From a virus, in the IMG/VR virus record IMGVR_UViG_3300036668_000241, positions 1 through 64,000 of that record: DNA of 64,000 bases; one strand, given 5' to 3'. Below the pieces are notes generated by a model. It did not search any database. It had not been told where the DNA came from and saw only the letters and a program-made list of their open reading frames with translations. Both the position numbers and the translations under genes were made by a program. Of the stretch, positions 38,041 through 45,800 are shown one piece after another. How positions within the stretch are numbered: position 1 is the first letter of the stretch; each line of letters starts with the position of its first letter.

Positions 38041-38046
38041 AACACT

Positions 38047-38355
38047 ATGACTAGAAAAAAGAAGGTAATGCCAACTCTGGAAGATGTTCACCCAGAGTGG
38101 ATAATTTTTGACGAGATTCAAATAAATGGACGTAATATTATGTCGGGGACTGAAATCTCTATTACATCTGAAAAAGGAAGATTTAGATTTATCAAATACG
38201 TTAAAACCCCTTCCGCTGAATGGATAGATGTTATTGGAGGCCCTAAAGGGTCCAAAATGTTTAGATCATTTAGGCCAGAACAAGTCAAAACAGTTCACTG
38301 GAAAAACAAGCTGCGAGAAAGCTTTAAAGACTCTGAAAAGTCTGTATCCAACTAG
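38047..38355 (+). CDS. Small basic hypothetical protein
   Basis: 102 residues. It reads as a small beta domain (ISGTEISITSEKGRFRFIKYV, WIDVIGGPKGSKMFRSFRPE) with a basic tail. I have seen similar 'G..V..GTE..I.G..GRFRF......W..V.G' proteins in actinobacteriophages (DUF7246-like). The first codon follows the -10 box by 6 nt. The end overlaps the convergent minus-strand gene by 32 bp. Confidence 0.7.
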   Translation: MTRKKKVMPTLEDVHPEWIIFDEIQINGRNIMSGTEISITSEKGRFRFIKYVKTPSAEWIDVIGGPKGSKMFRSFRPEQVKTVHWKNKLRESFKDSEKSVSN

Positions 38356-38581
38356 CTAGCTCTTCAAGGCTAAGATTCATAGATATTTCTTCCCCTAATA
38401 GATTTTGTATCTTTTCTAAATACTCTTCTAGCTCTTCTTGAGTAATTCCTGTTACTTCTTTAAGATGTCTTTCCATCTCAGCGAGGGCATCAATAATAGT
38501 TTGAAGAGGCACAACTTGAAATCCTGACTGAGTTACAAGACTAATTAGCCTGTCTTCTTTTTCTTCGGGCTCTTCAGACAT
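38324..38581 (-). CDS. Hypothetical helical protein
   Basis: 85 residues, acidic and predicted all-helical (EEPEEKEDRLISLVTQSGFQ, TQEELEEYLEKIQNLLGE). Not recognised. It is the last gene of a small leftward group, and its 3' end overlaps the plus-strand gene 38047-38355. Confidence 0.55.
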   Translation of the reverse strand: MSEEPEEKEDRLISLVTQSGFQVVPLQTIIDALAEMERHLKEVTGITQEELEEYLEKIQNLLGEEISMNLSLEELASWIQTFQSL

Positions 38582-38593
38582 AGGATAAATCTA

Positions 38594-38818
38594 TTAAATA
38601 CTGTCGGAGTCCACGACAAGAGTCTTGTCAAGTAAATGTGATTGATCTATCACGTAGTAAGACAGTTCTCGAAGTGTCTCTTCATAACGAAGGAAATGAT
38701 GCCGACAAAAATACAGCTCACCTGAGTCAAGAATAGTAAGAAAATATGCTTGCGAATAACATATATCGCAACGGTCTGATGAGTTGAGGATTTTTTCTTC
38801 TGCTTGTAAGCTGCTCAT
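38594..38818 (-). CDS. Small zinc protein, DUF7455-like
   Basis: 74 residues. The core DRCDICYSQAYFLTILDSGE...YFCRHHF is the C-x-x-C...C-x-x-H pattern of a small actinobacterial/phage zinc-ribbon family (DUF7455-like, with the form 'DRCDRCGAQAYV...G.L.FCGHH'). Likely a zinc-stabilised adaptor; its function is unknown. Confidence 0.7.
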   Translation of the reverse strand: MSSLQAEEKILNSSDRCDICYSQAYFLTILDSGELYFCRHHFLRYEETLRELSYYVIDQSHLLDKTLVVDSDSI

Positions 38819-38830
38819 TTGTAGATTCTA

Positions 38831-39775
38831 CTAGACAATTGCATTCATAATATTTAAAACATGATTTTTAGGGATAATAGCTAGATGTGAAGACACGTCA
38901 TTTTTTCCAAATGATACAACAAAATTATCATTTAGTTCAACCATTCCCCCTACAAACTCTATTCCAGGACCTACAAATTGAAATGCCTGAGAAGATTCTA
39001 TTAATACGCCAAAACGATCAAATCGTACAAAATAATGTCCGTAGTTTTTTACAACAAAATCCATCATGCCAAAATTATTAGGGCTATACCCTCGAGATTT
39101 GCTAACCCATAGTTTGTGCATAACTGCAATATAGGTCCCATCTTTTTGCTCTATAAGATGAGAGTTCCCTCTAAGTCCAGAAATAAGATTATTGTCAGAG
39201 AAGTTGGTAATAATTTTATCGTTTTTAATAATTGCTGTAGGTCCATAAACAAAATCAAAGTACTCAGTAGCTTTGAGATCAGGAACTAACCAGTTTTTTT
39301 CAGGCTTATCTGGACGAACACCAGGATAAATTTTCACATCAATAATCTTTGTGGCTTTGGGGTCAAGCTTACAAACACAAAAACGTGCAACCGGAGTGTG
39401 CTCTTCCATAACTACTCCTGCAATCATCCAACTATTATCTCTCCAGAAGAGTCGTGGATCTTCAATTCCTCGAGTGTACTTTAGGGGCAATTCGGGCATA
39501 GGAATCTGTCTAAAGTTTTTAAACTTGAAATTCTTATCTACTTCAGCAAAATAAATTCTATTACGAATCTTTCCACCGTTTGTCACATGAAGCTCGCCAT
39601 GAGGAAGGACTACATAGTTAGAAGATCTAAAGGCCATTGCGTATCCTTTTTTAGGAGAATACCCAATAGATGGATTAAAACACGACCACTCTTTATTATT
39701 TTCTTCTGCTAGTCTTTTAAGATTTATTATGTTATCGGTGATAGGGAGAAAAGTTGTAGGGTCTTCTTTTAACAT
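38831..39775 (-). CDS. GH130-like five-bladed propeller protein
   Basis: 314 residues from the ATG at 39775 (AAGGA 5 nt upstream; 1 nt after the upstream stop). The sequence has the landmarks of GH130-type mannoside phosphorylase/propeller proteins: RGIEDPRLFW, KNWLVP, GNSHLIEQKDGTYIAVMHKL and GIEFVGGMVEL...VSFGKNDVSSHLA. GH130 enzymes cleave or phosphorolyse beta-mannosides, and related phage or glycan-locus proteins are often of unknown specificity. It is paired with a methyltransferase, so modification of a glycan, lipid or nucleobase sugar is possible. The substrate cannot be told from the sequence. Confidence 0.75.
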   Translation of the reverse strand: MLKEDPTTFLPITDNIINLKRLAEENNKEWSCFNPSIGYSPKKGYAMAFRSSNYVVLPHGELHVTNGGKIRNRIYFAEVDKNFKFKNFRQIPMPELPLKYTRGIEDPRLFWRDNSWMIAGVVMEEHTPVARFCVCKLDPKATKIIDVKIYPGVRPDKPEKNWLVPDLKATEYFDFVYGPTAIIKNDKIITNFSDNNLISGLRGNSHLIEQKDGTYIAVMHKLWVSKSRGYSPNNFGMMDFVVKNYGHYFVRFDRFGVLIESSQAFQFVGPGIEFVGGMVELNDNFVVSFGKNDVSSHLAIIPKNHVLNIMNAIV

Positions 39776-39776
39776 G

Positions 39777-40568
39777 TTAATCCTTCTCATAAATTGCTTG
39801 CGGGTAACGATCTAACACAGGACTTTTCTTTTTAGCAATAGTAAATATGTTGTCTCCTGTATGTGTAATATTAAAACCAGCCGCATTCAGCCTTGCCACA
39901 ACAGAAGGCATAGAATCTTCAAAACAATCTTCTGTCCAGATACTCCCATCAAAACCCGCAGCTTTGACTACTTGCATAAGAGAATGTATAGAGTACTCAT
40001 AGTTATGCCTGTACGGAGACCTATTAGTGTGGTACTGCATATAAAAGTATGGTTCTAGTCCGGACATCATTTTTGTAAGTCCTCGAGAACTAACCACATT
40101 TGGAGTTGTTAATAGCAAGCTTCCTTTAGGCTTTAGTACTCTATTAACTTCAGACATCATAAACATTGGATCAATATCCATGTGCTCAATTACTTCTGAA
40201 CAAATAACCCAATCGTATGTTTTATCTTTTACTGGAATCTCATCAGACTCTAAATCAATAGCAAAAGCCGTAAAACTCCCTGAGTAGCTATGTATTGCTA
40301 TTTCGTAGGTATGCACTGTTTCTTTGTTCATATCAAAATTAGTAACATCTATTGTAACTTTTGGTAAAAGAGCTTGAATTGCAAGAGTAATTACTCCACC
40401 AGTTCCTAATTCCAGGATACGACCTTTAGGTTTTTGATCAAGAAGGACCTGTAAAGTTCTTGCAATTCTCCTTGTGTGAGTTATATGGTAAGTATCTTCG
40501 GGTCTAATAAGTTCTTTCAGAACTTCTGCGACAGCAGGATAGATGTCTGTATACGGTCCGGTAAACAT
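39777..40568 (-). CDS. SAM-dependent methyltransferase
   Basis: 263 residues counted from the ATG at 40568 (MFTGPYTDIYP). An upstream ATG at 40640 would place the gene against the tRNA. Motif I ILELGTGG is at 51-58, the acidic motif II region is TNFDMN, and VICSEVIEHM (121-130) is the class I Methyltransf_11 signature. The C-terminal half contains YMQYHTNRSPYRHNYEYS. It methylates an unknown substrate, perhaps linked with the GH130-like neighbour, 1 nt downstream. A FkbM/UbiG-like small-molecule or sugar methylation is as likely as DNA methylation. Confidence 0.8.
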   Translation of the reverse strand: MFTGPYTDIYPAVAEVLKELIRPEDTYHITHTRRIARTLQVLLDQKPKGRILELGTGGVITLAIQALLPKVTIDVTNFDMNKETVHTYEIAIHSYSGSFTAFAIDLESDEIPVKDKTYDWVICSEVIEHMDIDPMFMMSEVNRVLKPKGSLLLTTPNVVSSRGLTKMMSGLEPYFYMQYHTNRSPYRHNYEYSIHSLMQVVKAAGFDGSIWTEDCFEDSMPSVVARLNAAGFNITHTGDNIFTIAKKKSPVLDRYPQAIYEKD

Positions 40569-40640
40569 AACTGCATTATGCCACAGAAAGGAAATTATCG
40601 GGCCCCCTTGCGGACATGTGATATTATTTATGAGATACAT

Positions 40641-40724
40641 GCCAGAGTCCCCTAGTGGCCGATGGGACCGATTTTGTAAGTCGGTACAAAAACAACGCAG
40701 GTTCGAATCCTGCCTCTGGCTCCA
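40641..40724 (+). tRNA. tRNA-Thr(TGT), unusual long variable loop
   Basis: Acceptor stem GCCAGAG/CTCTGGC, D stem CCC/GGG, anticodon stem CCGAT/GTCGG with loop TTTGTAA (anticodon TGT), T arm GCAGG-TTCGAAT-CCTGC, discriminator T and an encoded CCA. The region between anticodon and T stems is 12 nt (TACAAAAACAAC) and cannot form a stem, which is unusual for a threonine tRNA. It may still work, or it may be a decaying copy. Confidence 0.85.
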
Positions 40725-40795
40725 AGTACATACAAGGCATTAAACAAGAATGGAAAGAGAAAATACAGAGCCGGGGGCTAAGGGGGCATATAAAC

Positions 40796-40817
40796 CAAAA
40801 ACCCCCTTGCGGAGGTT
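40796..40817 (-). terminator. Rho-independent terminator, minus strand
   Basis: Minus strand AACCTCC, GCAA tetraloop, GGGGGTT followed by TTTT. It immediately follows, and overlaps, the stop of the 55-aa frame at 40816. It would end leftward transcription from the 41-51 kb operon before the tRNA-Thr. Confidence 0.8.
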
Positions 40818-40983
40818 AGTGGGGTGAATATCCGGGTTGCTTTTTACCGGAACGGCCTAGCCAGCAATCCATAGGTTTATGTACCGCTGTAGCCGATCTA
40901 CCGTTTACTCCGCTAAGAGAAAGACCGCTAAGTCCCGATAGTGCGTTTCTCGCCCCTACTGGCACAGAGCTTGATTCCGCCAT
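40816..40983 (-). CDS. Possible small protein (55 aa)
   Basis: An open frame of 55 residues begins ATG-GCG-GAA (MAESSSVPVGARNALSGLSG) and ends GKKQPGYSPH, with its TAA inside the terminator stem. It contains a repeated SGLSGLSLSG element and no known motif. Upstream only a weak GAGTGGA precedes the ATG, and a promoter is not certain (TACTAT near 41020). The compact fit between start and terminator makes it credible, but it could be chance. The remaining bases of this intergenic stretch, 40725-40795 and 40984-41064, hold nothing else I can support. Confidence 0.4.
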   Translation of the reverse strand: MAESSSVPVGARNALSGLSGLSLSGVNGRSATAVHKPMDCWLGRSGKKQPGYSPH

Positions 40984-41064
40984 ATTCCACTCGGACCGTC
41001 GCCCTTATGTTGCGAGAATAGTAGCACAGATACTTAATAATTAATACACGGAGGTATATTCTTA

Positions 41065-41092
41065 TTGTCCTTACACGAATTAGGTGTAAAAT
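41065..41092 (+). promoter_or_regulatory. Promoter for the C2H2-like protein gene
   Basis: TTGTCC, 16-nt spacer, TAAAAT on the plus strand. An AAAGGAG Shine-Dalgarno follows before the ATG at 41116, so this gene has a normal leader. The same TTGTCC box occurs in the leftward promoter at 51213-51241. Confidence 0.6.
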
Positions 41093-41115
41093 ACAAGTAA
41101 TCAAAGGAGTTATTA

Positions 41116-41412
41116 ATGAAGTGTGAAATTTGCTATTGGGCCGAAATGCCTGACAGTGTTCCATCTATGTCTAGGCATATTGGTACATATCATCAAGACA
41201 TTGTTCCAGATCAAGTAATTGTATGGAAGAACTCAGAAATGATTCTTGTTGAAAAGTACAATGGAAAAGATCAACTTATTAATGTCTATGTACAAAAAGT
41301 TGTTCCTTCTCCTAAAGAAAAGCCACTTTTTGATTATGTCCCTCTAGAAACGGAAACTGTTAAAGACTTTGAAGACACTCCCACTGTTATTGATCTAGAC
41401 GAATTACCTTAA
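41116..41412 (+). CDS. Small C2H2-type zinc protein
   Basis: 98 residues. It begins KCEICYWAEMPDSVPSMSRH and then IGTYH, giving a C-x-x-C...H-x-x-x-x-H pattern, followed by a basic-to-acidic C-terminus ending TVIDLDELP. An AAAGGAG lies 6 nt before the ATG. A single zinc finger suggests nucleic-acid or protein binding. Not assigned to a named family. Confidence 0.7.
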   Translation: MKCEICYWAEMPDSVPSMSRHIGTYHQDIVPDQVIVWKNSEMILVEKYNGKDQLINVYVQKVVPSPKEKPLFDYVPLETETVKDFEDTPTVIDLDELP

Positions 41413-41440
41413 GCACTACAAAACAACGGTACGACTCAAA

Positions 41441-41489
41441 GGCTGACGCAGAAGGATTCGAACCTTCAACCATCCGATTAACAGTCTGA
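41441..41489 (-). other. 3' half of a tRNA-Asn gene (candidate attachment-site core)
   Basis: The minus strand carries anticodon loop CTGTTAA (GTT, Asn), a partly mismatched anticodon stem (TCAGA/TCGGA), a 5-nt variable loop, a perfect T arm (GAAGG-TTCGAAT-CCTTC), TGCGTCA as the 3' acceptor strand and GCC. The 5' half (acceptor and D arm) is absent; upstream lies the end of a zinc-ribbon gene. Phage attP sites commonly carry the 3' half of the host tRNA gene. No integrase is seen in this window, so this is only a candidate. Confidence 0.5.
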
Positions 41490-41494
41490 TTTTC

Positions 41495-41656
41495 TTACAG
41501 TCTTGTTATTTTTCCGCTTGGAATAGCGTTTAAGTTCTCTAGGTTGCATATCCCGCACCACAGGTTGTTTGTTATTTTGGAATATTTCGCGTTCTCTGTT
41601 TCTCTTTGATCTACTAAAACGCCACAAGAATCGCACAGGTCTTCTGTTATTGACAT
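41495..41656 (-). CDS. Small zinc-ribbon protein (53 aa)
   Basis: A 53-residue frame beginning MSITEDLCDSCGVLVDQRE and containing C-D-S-C and W-C-G-I-C, a typical C-x-x-C...C-x-x-C ribbon. An AAAGGAG lies about 11 nt upstream of the ATG. A longer competing frame on the same strand lacks this motif and is rejected. Its 3' end abuts the tRNA-Asn 3' half. Part of the run of zinc microproteins at the end of the RNR operon. Confidence 0.7.
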   Translation of the reverse strand: MSITEDLCDSCGVLVDQRETENAKYSKITNNLWCGICNLENLNAIPSGKITRL

Positions 41657-41664
41657 ACCCGGAC

Positions 41665-42246
41665 TTACTCCTTTGTTTCATACTTCTCTTCAATATAATC
41701 TACTAAAGATAATTCTTCTTGGTCGGTAGGTTTTAACTGTAGGTACAGCTCATGGAGTATAGGAAATCCATCTACTCCCGTAAATGTTTCGTACCCCGCC
41801 AAAGAGAAATAAAGTTTCTGAATAAGATCTTTACTTGCCTCATTCTGTTCTTGAATAGGAGCTTCTACTTCTTCAAGACCTAGAATATTAAAAGCATACT
41901 CTACAGTCAAAGCAACAGCCGTACTTGCAATTCCTTTATTTCTATGCGACTCGTCAATCCAATAACTAATGTAGCAATGGTTTTTTGTTATATTCCACAA
42001 AGTTACTTCACCTACGGGTGCAGCTTTATGATAGACACCAAAAGGAATCTTAGGTTTTTTAACCGTTTCAATTATTTGATATGGAGATATTGAATCCAAG
42101 TTTTTTTCCCGCAGAGCAGCAAACATCATTGAATCGTTCAGAGATAAAGTATTGACGAATACTGTGCCAAAGTTTAAATGTGCTGGCTCTATCTTATATT
42201 CTTCGTCCAAGTCTCGAATTCTAATGTTAGATGTGGGCATGTCCAT
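41665..42246 (-). CDS. GNAT family N-acetyltransferase
   Basis: About 193 residues. The motif YWIDESHRNKGIASTAVALT has the R-x-x-G-x-A acetyl-CoA pyrophosphate-binding loop of GNAT proteins. GEVTLWNITKNHCYISYWI is the beta4/5 region typical of RimJ/RimL-like members. It probably acetylates a small molecule or a protein N-terminus; antibiotic or host-protein modification is possible. Start is uncertain between 42252 (TTG), 42246 and 42240 (ATG); I use 42246. It overlaps the upstream zinc-protein gene by about 20 nt. Confidence 0.75.
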   Translation of the reverse strand: MDMPTSNIRIRDLDEEYKIEPAHLNFGTVFVNTLSLNDSMMFAALREKNLDSISPYQIIETVKKPKIPFGVYHKAAPVGEVTLWNITKNHCYISYWIDESHRNKGIASTAVALTVEYAFNILGLEEVEAPIQEQNEASKDLIQKLYFSLAGYETFTGVDGFPILHELYLQLKPTDQEELSLVDYIEEKYETKE

Positions 42247-42460
42247 GTTCAATTTCTTTCATCTTTATATATAAACTGTTCAGGCAGTCAAGTGAACATG
42301 CGTGACTATCTATTGAAGATTGTCCTTCTTGCTGACCCTGCCAAGTAGCAACAGATATCCAGTTCTTTCTTGGAAAGTCTTCTAAGTTAGTTCCATCAAC
42401 AGTTGCGTCTGCATCTACGGCTCCGCAACCATCGCAGACAACTCCAACAATATATGTCAT
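42227..42460 (-). CDS. Small zinc protein
   Basis: 77 residues from the ATG at 42460, chosen because AAGGGA lies 5 nt upstream; a longer frame to 42556 overlaps the FmdB-like gene. The core is VVCDGCGAVDADATV...NWISVATW...HACSLDCLNSL, a C-x-x-C...C-x-x-x-C layout like the short 'CDGCG ... C.LDC' proteins of actinobacterial phages. Its last bases overlap the GNAT gene. Confidence 0.7.
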   Translation of the reverse strand: MTYIVGVVCDGCGAVDADATVDGTNLEDFPRKNWISVATWQGQQEGQSSIDSHACSLDCLNSLYIKMKEIEHGHAHI

Positions 42461-42500
42461 TACAGTCCCTTCGTTATGTAGTAGTAGCAAAACTCTACCA

Positions 42501-42680
42501 CTAACCTCCGTTAGAGTAAAACCCTCGGCCTTTAAACATGACAACAGTATTGTCAAACTTTCTTTTTAGTTTCTTAGCGCAGTCAGGTTTCGGGCAAGTA
42601 GTTCTTTGTTGAGGATCTGAGATCCCTCTAGTCTCGATATAAGGATGTCCAATCTCGCATACATATGAATATGTAGGCAT
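42501..42680 (-). CDS. FmdB-type zinc ribbon protein (59 aa)
   Basis: 59 residues. It begins MPTYSYVCEIGHPYIETRGI and contains TCPKPDC, with the tail FKGRGFYSNGG, matching the FmdB/CxxC_CxxC zinc-ribbon family (form 'MPTYEY.C..CG...E....C..C......FKG.GFY'). Note that the first C-x-x-C has only one Cys here (VCEIGHPY), where His may replace the second. It overlaps the preceding 44-aa gene by a TAATG. Members are small regulators of unknown detail. Confidence 0.8.
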   Translation of the reverse strand: MPTYSYVCEIGHPYIETRGISDPQQRTTCPKPDCAKKLKRKFDNTVVMFKGRGFYSNGG

Positions 42681-42814
42681 TAGATATGATGTCCTTCTAT
42701 TTCGTTGGGAGCCTGCTTTAGTGGAGAGGTAGAGTATTCACATCTCATACAGATGTCTATACCTCTCCACACCTCAATGTCGTGACCTTGAGCGCAAGGA
42801 TTTTCTTTAGGCAT
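42680..42814 (-). CDS. Small Cys/His protein (44 aa)
   Basis: 44 residues: MPKENPCAQGHDIEVWRGID...CMRCEYSTSPLKQAPNEIEG. The C-x-x-x-H...C-x-x-C pattern suggests one zinc site. It starts inside the last 8 nt of the ribonucleotide reductase gene, so it is translationally coupled to it. A redox or metallochaperone helper is possible but unproven. Confidence 0.7.
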   Translation of the reverse strand: MPKENPCAQGHDIEVWRGIDICMRCEYSTSPLKQAPNEIEGHHI

Positions 42815-45800
42815 TTTTCTTTTCTTTAGCAATATCCGTAATCATTCTAACCTCGCAACTATCCGTGCTACAGAAAGCTTCTCCGATAGCATCAGATGCC
42901 ATACCTGCGTAGACTCCCGCAAAGTCAATCTGAAAGAGTTTCATTGTGTAGTCGTTATACTCTTCCTCAGTGATTTGACCGTAGGGCATCTGGGGATAAG
43001 TATCGTTTCCTTGGGGTAGGAATGAAACTGTCTTCATCTGACCGTCATACATATGAAGAACAGATCCGACATGCTTGCTTTCTGTCTCTGCATTAAACGA
43101 AATCGTAACACTAACAGAGTTGTCAGACCAGTATCGCTGTGCTTGTGCTGCTAGTGCCATTTTCTCGAAGATGGTAACTTCTTTGTCAGACCTAGATGAG
43201 TTTGAAGCAATTGGAAAGTAAACAACGGAGGTAGTGTCTGGAGATTCGAACGCTGGTTCGACCCGGTAATTAGCCATCTTGAATAGAGGAAGCATCGGAT
43301 CACTGTTAGCGAAGCGAATCGTGCGCAGAAAATACTTACCACCGGGAGTCCAATGTACACCAGGGGACTCACCAGCAAGAATAGAAACTGTTCCCGAAGG
43401 CTTAACGGTTGTTGTTTTAATCGACTCCCGAATCCCAAGCCATTCCGAGTAGATGGTGTCGTAATATTTGATAGTTCCGTATCCTTCATCCATCCATGTT
43501 CTCAGAGTTGGGAGACCCTGATTATCTGCAAAGTCTGCTACGCCCGACATTGACGCTCCAATACGACGGTTACGCTGCATGATTGCGTTGGTCTCTTCCC
43601 AGTGGGTGGGGAGGAGAGTGACAGTCTTAGCGTAGAGATAAGCAAACTTTAAAGTGCGCTTGTAGTCTTCTAGAGTGTCGTGCCGATTTAGGTAAGTCTC
43701 TACAAGGGTGCACATCTCGAAGGACTCAAGAGATTGTTCGGCGCAATTGTGAACGTACAGCCCATTGGCATCAAAAGCGTGAACTTTCTCTACGGTGACA
43801 TCATAAACCGATGCAGTTCCAAAAGGAGTCAATGACTTGAACGTTGCATAAAATGGCTTAGTGTATACGGCCTTGCTTCGGAGACTGTTGATACGAAACC
43901 ACTTATCACTCTTCTCTAAATCACAAAAGCCGATGCGATCCATATACCTATGAGCACTCTGCGCTGAAATCATTAGTCGCCAAGTTGCCTTGGTAGCATA
44001 AATTTGATAGTCGCCTGTGCCATTATTCTTTGGTAGAGACATTTCGCCTGCGGTTCGGTTCATTGCTACGGTTGATTGAATGCCTAACCGCAAGAGCATA
44101 CGCTGGACCCGCTTAAGTTGCTCTTTATCAGACTGATGTAGACGAATACTTACGCCCTTCTCTAGGTTTCCTTCTACTGAACCGTCAGCATCAAATGCGC
44201 CACGGAGGAACCCGACGTAAAACTCTGAAGACATCTGCTCAAGATCGTCTGTAATCTTCTTAGATCCCGGGCTCATACCTACAGAGTCAGCAAGATGTGC
44301 AATAGATGCACTCTTCAATCTATACTCATTCCGTCCCGGAACTTCCATAAATCCCTGCCAGTCAGACCTGTGTGAAAGTGTAGATGCTGCTGTAAAGACT
44401 GCTTCTTTGACCTCTGGGTGGTCGCCCCAGACACTTAGCACAGCACTTTTATTGTTGAAAGTTCCGTCTCCCCAGAGTTGACCAATAAGATATCCCTCTT
44501 GTTCGGAGCCAGCACCTCCCCACACACTTAATGTTCCATGATCGTGCAGGACAATCTTATCTTCGTGAGTAAGATTTCCCGCTTCTACCCACCCACGTTG
44601 GGTCATCACTTGGTGGTTGTCTGTGATCCTAAGTGTGTGTCCCTCTACCGTTGTCAAATCAAAGACCTGACGATCATGGTCTGTAAGGAAGAATCCATCT
44701 GACTCGGTTCGATACTTCTCTCCATCTACAATCGCTACGAACGGGGTGCCAACCAAGTCGCGCACCTGCCTCGGACCATCTTCAGTCAATACCCACGAAT
44801 CATCAGTGATGCAAGGGTTGTAGCCTACGACGCGATGATCTTTGTTATTTGGTGCATCTGCAAGACGACCGTACGCACGCGACACATCCATCCACAAAAC
44901 TCCGGGCTCACCGTTGCGAACTACTCCATCAAGAATTGGAGATAAGTCTTCTCCAACTTTTACATCTACTGAGTTGTTAGACATCCAGCCAAACTCTTGA
45001 CGATCTGCTGCAGGTCCAGGAGTGAACTTACCTTTGTCATCATAGGTTCCATAATTCTTGAGGTTCAAAAACTCTTCGTCATCAATAGAACCAATGAGAA
45101 GTTCGGCTGAGCGACGCACGTTACCTGAGACAACGCAGACGCCAATCATATTTCCAATATTGGCAATGTCTGTTCGAGTTACCATTTCGCCACCTCTACC
45201 ACTAAACAACTTAGTAATATGGTTGTGTAGTTTTTCTAATGGCTGATGTCCCGCTGCGGTCCCACCAAAAATCTTAATTGGTACGCCTGCAGGACGGATT
45301 AATGAGTAGTCAAACTTCACTGATTTTTGATCTGACTTAAGGTAAGAGTTAATTTGCATGGTCAAAGATTCAACCCAACCCTCTCGGGTATCAGGAATCT
45401 CATATACAACTGACTCTTCTAATGGATTGTAGATATTGAAGTTTTTGTCAGCACCCTTATTGTCGAAACCAACGCCAACGCCAAGCATGGAAGCTTCCAT
45501 AAGATATGCAAATGGTTTTGCTGGATTGTTCTTGGTCATTTCCATGCTACTAACAAAGGCACAGTTTTGAAGGGCTGCGCTATTGCGCTGCTCATTTACA
45601 AGACGAGTTCCCATAACCCAAAGACCTCTGCCAGGTGGAGTCCACTTCAGATTAAAGAGACGGTCAAAACCTTCTTTGGCTGATGATTGAGCCTTCTGGT
45701 CATTCCACGGTAAACGATTAGTTTTGCAGTGATCTTTTTGAAGAGAGTACATGCCATTGATGACACGCTCACATACATCTGTCCACGTCTCTTTAGTGCC

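Noticed and set aside
41441-41513. Complete tRNA-Asn gene
   Set aside because: Only the 3' half is present. The bases where the acceptor 5' strand should be do not pair with TGCGTCA, and no D arm exists.
41478-41693. 71-residue basic frame on the minus strand
   Set aside because: It overlaps the zinc-ribbon frame 41495-41656, which has paired CxxC motifs. The basic frame shows no motif and its end lies in the tRNA remnant.
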